From: Miscanthus floridulus
Lineage: Eukaryota > Streptophyta > Magnoliopsida > Poales > Poaceae
DNA: 64,000 nucleotides
Direction: 5' to 3'
Assembly: GCF_019320115.1 (NCBI RefSeq)
Contig: NC_089597.1
Coordinates: 122,723,485-122,787,484 of the forward strand
The notes under the pieces are model-generated. The model saw only the letters and a list, made by a program, of their open reading frames with translations. It was not told where the DNA came from and searched no databases. Every line of letters starts with the position of its first letter. Within the stretch, counting starts at the first letter, position 1. Below, piece after piece: positions 57,769-64,000 of this stretch. A program made the translations under genes and the position numbers.

Positions 57769-60700
57769 TGTAACACCCCTAGTGTTACGATCTCGTTTAG
57801 CACCGTGATTTAGGCCTAAGTAAAATTTTCAAAACGAGTTCTCGAAATTTTTGGATTTAAAATGTACTTGATGCGATAAGTGAATCCTGTGTGACTTAGT
57901 TTCATGGACTCAAATAAACGCCCAAGTTAAATTACTCAGTGCGTAGAAATATTTAGGAATGTCCGACGATGAGTTTAGCAAACGGTTTGTTCGGTTAGAT
58001 TAAGCATGAAAATCAACTTTTATAAATAAAATAAAAATCCATGGGTTTATTTTGTTAAGCACGAACGGACGAGAAAGAGAGCGCATCAGCTTCGTTTATT
58101 TTTCCGGCATGCAACGTACTCGCCTGGCATTACTTTTGATTACTGTCTCATTCTCATCGTGGCCCTGCAATTCGCTGCATTGCAAAGTCTCCTCATCCAT
58201 CCGCATCCATGCTCTCTGGCTTTTGCTTTGCTTCTCTCTCTGACTTGATTACTTTTGTCTACATTTGCCGAGCGGCTCCTTGTTTTTCCTCCCTCACTGC
58301 TTGTCTCTACGGCCGTGGTCTTGTCCGTGCCAACCGGCACGCCCTGCCGGCCACGTTGGGCCTGGCCGTCCTGCCATCGTGTTTAAGAAGTAACGGAGCC
58401 CGCACGCATCTCCTTGGTTGTTCGTCTTGAGCTAGTCTGCGAATGATCTTCTCCTTCTCCCTTCTTAATTTAATTAGCACACATACACTATCTATTGCTG
58501 ATCAGCCCCGTTGGCACGACAAAGACACACTCGAGTACAAGTCCATCATGAATCAACTATAGGATGTGGCCTGTGGCTCGATATGACTATGTGAAGTGCA
58601 ACAGTGGAGCTAATAATATGACTCAGCACAAGACTTCCAAAGTCATGGACGGATGCAAAAGGAGTTTTGAACAGCTTCAGTTATTTGCTTATTGTCTGTG
58701 CGAATGCTGATCAGTGCACTGATGAAAATGACATGCTGGTCAAGCGGCAGTATTTAAGTGTCGTGTTATTCGTCTTTGAAATAAAAAAAATGAAGTATAG
58801 TGTTCGTCGAAGCACCCACAAACACATGGACAATTTCAGACTCCTCTGATCAACTAGCCCAGTTGACACATTGAAAGATCAAAGACCACACAAGTCCATC
58901 ACCTGAAATCCAAACATGGTTCACTGCGGCTGGCACGTCTTGCCTGTCGGGTACTGCAGCACCACAGAAACAATGCAGCGTCGTGGAAATCACTGTAGCG
59001 CCATGGAAAACACTGTAGCACGCAGAAAACACTGCTTTTCTGCAGAGAACCATGACTTCCATGACCTCTTGCAGCTCTTGACCATCCTTGGTATGCACCT
59101 GCAAACTAAGTCGTGCCTTCCGGCTATAGTGTACTAGCTCAAGCACCAAAGTCTCCCATGGATTAATTAGCTGTCCCCTGTATACATGCATGCATTATAT
59201 ACCGTGCCGTACACGATGACAAAAGTCAAGTCTATGACGTGTTATTAGGAAAAGAATGTGACGCATGTGCAGCACGCCACACACATACAAGCAAGCTGTG
59301 TGGGAGCTGGGGACTATCAATGCAAGCAGTTAGTTGTTCAGCCTAGCTAGCTTCTCTCACTATCCGACGACGACTACTGTCAGCAGTCACCATCTGCTGT
59401 AATAAGCCCGGTAAAAACATGGTAGCTATAGCTAAGAAAGACTGTTCACCACAGGCAGCGACAGGGCAATGTCACATCTTTTTTTCTCCCTTCTCTCGTA
59501 GCCAGAGTCGGTCGTCATAAATGTGCTCGTATAACTTGTCACACACGACACGTCCATCACCCGAATTGTTTGCCTTGCTGTTAACCATACTTGTAGATAT
59601 ATAATATAGTATTATAAAACTATTTCCTTCCTCCATATCCGAAGCAAGATTGTTTTTCATGGACTCTTGCATCTCGCTAAATCAAGCTTGCCGACGGTTC
59701 ACAGCTTCTCTTCGCAGCCTACAAAATGCGAGCCCGCATAGTCCAGCAGCTGAGCCTCCGCTCTCCATAGCTCCAGCTCTCTTCTCACTCTCTCGACTTT
59801 GTTGCTCTGTCTGCAAGCTGCACGCTGGCTAGAGTCGACATTACTCGCCGGGCGAGGAACGATGATGGGTCATGGGATCGACAGGAGTAGCTAAAAGATG
59901 ATGTCATGATGATCATGTCACAGAGATGGAATGCTAACTTTTGGTTATATTTTACCCAGGCACGCCTCGGTGCATAACCCCTACTTTTCTGCAGTTTAAA
60001 TTATATTTGTGCATTAAGTTTTAAGAAGTTGAATGAAACCCACTTGCATATATATCTTTATCCAATGAGTCTTACTAGTATGATTGGATCATGTAGATTG
60101 CTATGCTACAGGACACCGGTAGAAGTCGAGTGATTGCCTGTCACTCGCGAGATATAGTAAATATGTTACTATATTATTATCACTTGAAAAATATAAATGG
60201 TGGAAAGGAAAAATGGTGACCGGGCAGGGATATGGTTTGGGTATTGGTGGGTGTAAGAGGTTGTGTCGCCGCGGATGCAGGGCGTGGCTTGGTTACACTG
60301 CTTTCCCTGTGTGGTCGGTTAAGGACTGATCGTTGCATAAGACTCTAGGCAGGTCACAGACTTATTATCCCGAGCATATACTTGTGTATGGGCGCTTGGA
60401 AGACTTGTTGCTCTCTTGTCGCGGATCCAGCTCTCTCCAGACCGACTGTCAGGGTTTGTTTTTGGTGGAGGAGGTCCTTGCACTGCACTGAGTCCAGGAC
60501 TCAGGGGCGAGGGCTTGGAGTCCCAGTTTGGACAGGGACCTGGACACCCGGGATAGGAGAGTGATGGGTTGGTCCTACTTGTGCCTGGGGTACAAGCGGG
60601 GCGTGTGTTTTCGAGGTACCCAGCTGGGGGATTGATTCGCGAATCGCCGAGAAATCTGGTACGGCTTGTCTACGGTTTAGCATCATAGTAAGAACTAAAA

Positions 60701-61478
60701 GATGCAAGATGGAAAAAGAAAATCTGATTGCTTACCACCTGCTTGAAAGAAGCACAGGTGCTTACATAGAATGGTTAGTTAATGAACCAATGTGGCTATT
60801 AATAAAAATTGAATTTAAGGACGCACGCTTAGTAATGCTTCCTACTAATGCAATAAACCCACAAGCCAGATAGCCTTGCATATCCTTGGAGTCTTTTCTT
60901 TTCTCCTGTCGGGTAAGTCTTGCTGAGTACAATTGAGTACTCAGGGTTTTATTCCCCCTGTTGTAGGTAATAGGTGGAGGCTTGAGCTGACCTTTGTGTG
61001 TGGATTCCTCCTGGTGGGCTCAGAGAGGATTTCCTTTATGCTGCGATCGTAGTTGTTATTTATAACTCTCACTAAATACTTTTATAAACAAAAGTTTCAT
61101 AATATGTTGTCGTAGTCTATAAATCAATATTTCATCATGTCATTAATAGATGTTTATTTCCGCTGTAACTCTGTTCACATGTTTCTATTCCGCTGTTCAA
61201 TTAAATTGTTTATAACTCTGATAACATGATTTCATTCTGCTGTTATATTAATAAATATTATACTCTGATGTTGTATTAAAAGTGATGTAAGAAATGGTTA
61301 CGAATGATGTAAGCTTTATTCTCTCATTTGTGATCCTGATGGTAAAATGTGGATTTTTGGGTTCTCCCCTGGGGTGTGCCCGATGGAACCGAGTAATTTA
61401 GTGTTCTCCCTCGAGTGCTTAGTGTCTAATGGAAGATAAGCACTCCTATGAGGCATTAAATTAGGTGGTTCTGCCACA
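57769..61478 (+). repeat. 3' LTR of the LARD-like element
   Basis: Collinear with 50,653-54,364 over its full length, ending ttctgccaca before tattc. Differences are scattered and mostly transitions; the TATA box reads TACAAAA. Confidence 0.9.
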
Positions 61479-62484
61479 TATTCTCATCTATAGTATAACT
61501 AACTTTGGATCTATGCATAAGGAACATTACTAAGGAAGATTAAGAACAGAGCTTGTCTTCATTCGCAATCACGTTCTACGTGCTCTACAAACGGGGAGTG
61601 GACTACAAAGGACTCAACGGGAGTGTCACATCCATGATCTACCACATGACCCAGAGTACAGAATGTATCCATAGGCAAACAATGTCTAAGCACCATGCTT
61701 ACATAATGTCGACCACTTAACTCTCTCAAGAATTGAGCTAAGAGCTTTGTGAACATATGCATATATTCATCATCAATCATAACTATATCAAGCATATTAC
61801 TAGAGAAAACTAGGAACATAATAAATAGCAACATAATATTGAAGTAGCACAAAGTCATAAATAAATAGATACAATGGTTATACCTGTCTCTAGATGATAG
61901 ATCCAGAATCCTGAGCAATAGCCCACACTCTACTTGAACCTTGCTAGTTAGCCTATACTAGAAACTTGAAGAATTGGAGCTCTATTCTCCTCTCTGGAAA
62001 CCCTAATTTCTGGTCTAATCTTGACTTATGGTAGCATGCCTTGGATGGGGGGGGCAGGGGCTGGTTATATAGGCCAGAGCATCCAACATGAGTCCTTGGG
62101 TCAAACCGACTTAATGGACGACATAGATGCATCCTAGGAGGCGGTGGGAAACCAACTTTCGAAGGGGGCTAATAGGAGGGTTCCCTAGGGGTAGGGCGGC
62201 CTTGACCAGCCCCACCTGGTAGTGGCTTGGCTTCTGCTTCGATGTGGAGTCCTCTTGAGTCTTCTAGAACCTTCTGGATTTGATTTCGCTACGGATAAGC
62301 GTGATTTTATTTGATGATTTGATCCTCCTTGACGGTTTTCTGAAATAACCCTGCTGAAAACACAAATTCACCAAAATTCATGGAAATTGTCAGTTTAAAC
62401 CCCTAAGTCTATGTTGGTAATCATTTTCATGCATTTATTCAAGTTAAGTTGACTGTTTATCATGGATGATAACTATCGTCAACA

Positions 62485-64000
62485 AACTCCCCTAAGCTTA
62501 ACCTTTGCTCGTCCCTGAGCAATGCCAAACTTAGCAAAGTTTAGAATTTTTGCAATTCCTCAAAAGTACACATGCGTTCAAACAAGAATTGTTCTCTGGA
62601 TTAAAATTCATCGATCCAACTTTCAAACTTACCCATATTACCTTCAACCATGGGGCTTTCTAGCTTTCACTTGGATCTTGAGCAATTGAAAGACAGAATG
62701 ATCAACTGTCTCAAGTTCTTTTGTTCAACCATTATTCTAGAGTTTTTGTAAGTTTTCAAAATAAAACTTAGAGATTCCATTGTATGACACTCTCAAGTCT
62801 CTCATATATGTGGTATTTGTGGATCCTCACCAAGGCAATGAATGATGTTATGCATTTTCTTCTCCTATAACTAATTCTTATGTGGAGCTCATAGAAGTGG
62901 TAATTGCATGAAGAGAGCATACTTGCAATACATATATTGTAAAGTCAATCCAAAGAGAGTTAAGTCATACAATCAAATCAAGATGTGCATGTGTGTGGAA
63001 TATGGTGAATATATATGGTGGCTAACCTAATTCTACTATGCTCCTTGAAAACATATCTCTCATTTTAAATTTGGAAACAATTGCAAGAAAACATGGGCTA
63101 TTTTATTCATCTTTTTCTTCTCTTTTTTTAGGTGGGCATCTAAGTACCCATTGTTTTGATAATTCGGACACTTGTCCATTTTTTTTTCAATTTTTTCCTT
63201 TCTTTTTCCTTTCTTTATTCTTATGAATAATTTTTGCATAGCCCATGCCTCTTTTCTGCAGCAAACTTTTGAGAGATAGCAATAAGAACTTGGAGCATTT
63301 ATTTGGTGGAAACCTATGAAGCATATTTTTGGTGTTTTCTGCCAATGTAGGAGTAAAACATTTTTTGGTGGATCTAGATGGAAGACATATTTTTGCGCCT
63401 ACCCCTAGTGTAGGAGTAGTGCATATGTGGGTGGTGTGTACGTGATCTTGATTTTAAGAGTATGAAAAACCTCTCATAAGGCATTAACAAAGCTTGACTA
63501 AACTCAATGCAAAACAAGTAGCATATAAGTAGAAGTTTTCCTAGCCTAAATAAACATATTTGGCTCTGGTAGGAATTCAAGCTTTGTCACACAGGATCTC
63601 ATCATGTGATATTTTTATGTTTTTCAAAAGATAAATCTCCAGAACTTTAGTTTCACTTGGAACAAGATAAATAGCAGCTCAAACCTTCTCATATCATATC
63701 CGTCAATTACCTAGACTTAGATCAAGCATTGCTACCCACTAGTTTCAAGTTCAGAGTAAATTCTCATGTCAAATCAATCTCATCCAAAACTCAGGAGAAT
63801 TCAAGGCTGAAAACTAGGTACTTGAAAGGAATTATAATAGAGCAACTATTCATCATTTCCATCATGTGAAATCTTCTTCAAGTTCTATTTATTTGTTGAC
63901 TCTTAAAAACAAACTAAAGCACTCCTTAAGCAAACTATATACATACTCTTTTTATTTGGTTTCCATCATTTTTTAGATCATACCATAGTTATATATATAT
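62485..64000 (-). mobile_element. Internal 3' non-coding region of the minus-strand gypsy element
   Basis: Directly beyond the polypurine tract; on the minus strand it ends ttgctcagggacgagcaaag followed by gttaagcttaggggagtt, a phrase typical of the 3' spacer of grass gypsy elements. The rest is AT-rich, without coding domains. The element continues past the window edge. Confidence 0.65.

Larger units (their letters stand above)
50653..61478 (+). mobile_element. LARD-like non-autonomous LTR retrotransposon
   Basis: A full element of about 10.8 kb: 5' LTR 50,653-54,364 (3,712 bases), internal region 54,365-57,768 (3.4 kb), 3' LTR 57,769-61,478 (3,710 bases). LTRs start TGTAACACCCCTAGTG and end TTCTGCCACA. 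Flanks are TATTT and TATTC, a 4-of-5 match for a target duplication. The LTRs together exceed the internal region, and no gag, protease, reverse transcriptase or integrase is readable, so it must be mobilised by another element. In the first 280 or so aligned LTR bases I count about ten substitutions, nearly all transitions. Confidence 0.9.
50272..62484 (-). mobile_element. LTR of a minus-strand gypsy element, split by the LARD
   Basis: The plus-strand left end is tgttgataattatgag and the right end aactatcgtcaaca, so the LTR has TGTTGA...TCAACA termini. Its two parts are 50,272-50,652 and 61,479-62,484, about 1.38 kb when the inserted element is left out. The minus strand carries a TATA box (tatataacc, plus about 62,070). 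The tract aactcccctaagcttaacc (62,485-62,503) is the minus-strand polypurine tract, so this is the 3' LTR and the body of the element continues right. Confidence 0.75.

Overview
This window is nuclear DNA from a grass (Poaceae). The evidence is GT-AG spliced genes, GC-rich first exons, an Au-type SINE, a grass-type Helitron end and dense nested retrotransposons. A Panicoid or Andropogoneae species (sorghum, sugarcane or Miscanthus-like) is my inference from the style of the repeats; no single base proves it. No prokaryotic or organellar features were seen.

Layout. 1-2,940 is the 3' part and 3' LTR of a gypsy-type retrotransposon that interrupts an antisense L1-type LINE (2,941-7,005). A decayed hAT transposase gene follows (7,638-9,557). 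At 10,496-18,337 lie two tandem minus-strand genes with the same unusual build: an MCAfunc/MLKL-like helical N-terminus followed by a protein kinase, with no ectodomain. The distal copy looks intact; the proximal copy carries 1-bp insertions and is probably dead. 18,593-21,180 is a MITE split by a Helitron that carries a DUF295 gene fragment. 22,742-24,210 is another TIR element.

The clearest host genes are a 12-exon MIP1 leucine-zipper/DUF547 gene (25,636-29,593, +) and, convergent with it, a two-exon cytochrome P450 of the CYP85 clan (29,959-31,487, -).

34,898-38,835 looks like a Pack-MULE carrying antisense PPR and MAPKKK-like kinase fragments, itself split by an LTR and by a hAT-like element. 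It is followed by a truncated gypsy element (38,996 to about 43,000) with a hAT-type insertion. 43,475-45,861 is an LRR receptor pseudogene broken by a CAA-to-TAA type stop and by an Au SINE with a 19-bp target duplication. From 47,977 onward the window is almost entirely retrotransposon: a tandem repeat, a PIF-type element, and a large non-autonomous (LARD-like) element at 50,653-61,478 with 3.7-kb LTRs. That element is nested inside the LTR of a minus-strand gypsy element that runs off the right edge.

The host genes show no pathway link to one another. The main story is nested insertion and gene-fragment capture around a tandem kinase family. Exon borders were read by eye from splice consensus, reading phase and, for the kinases, comparison between the two copies.
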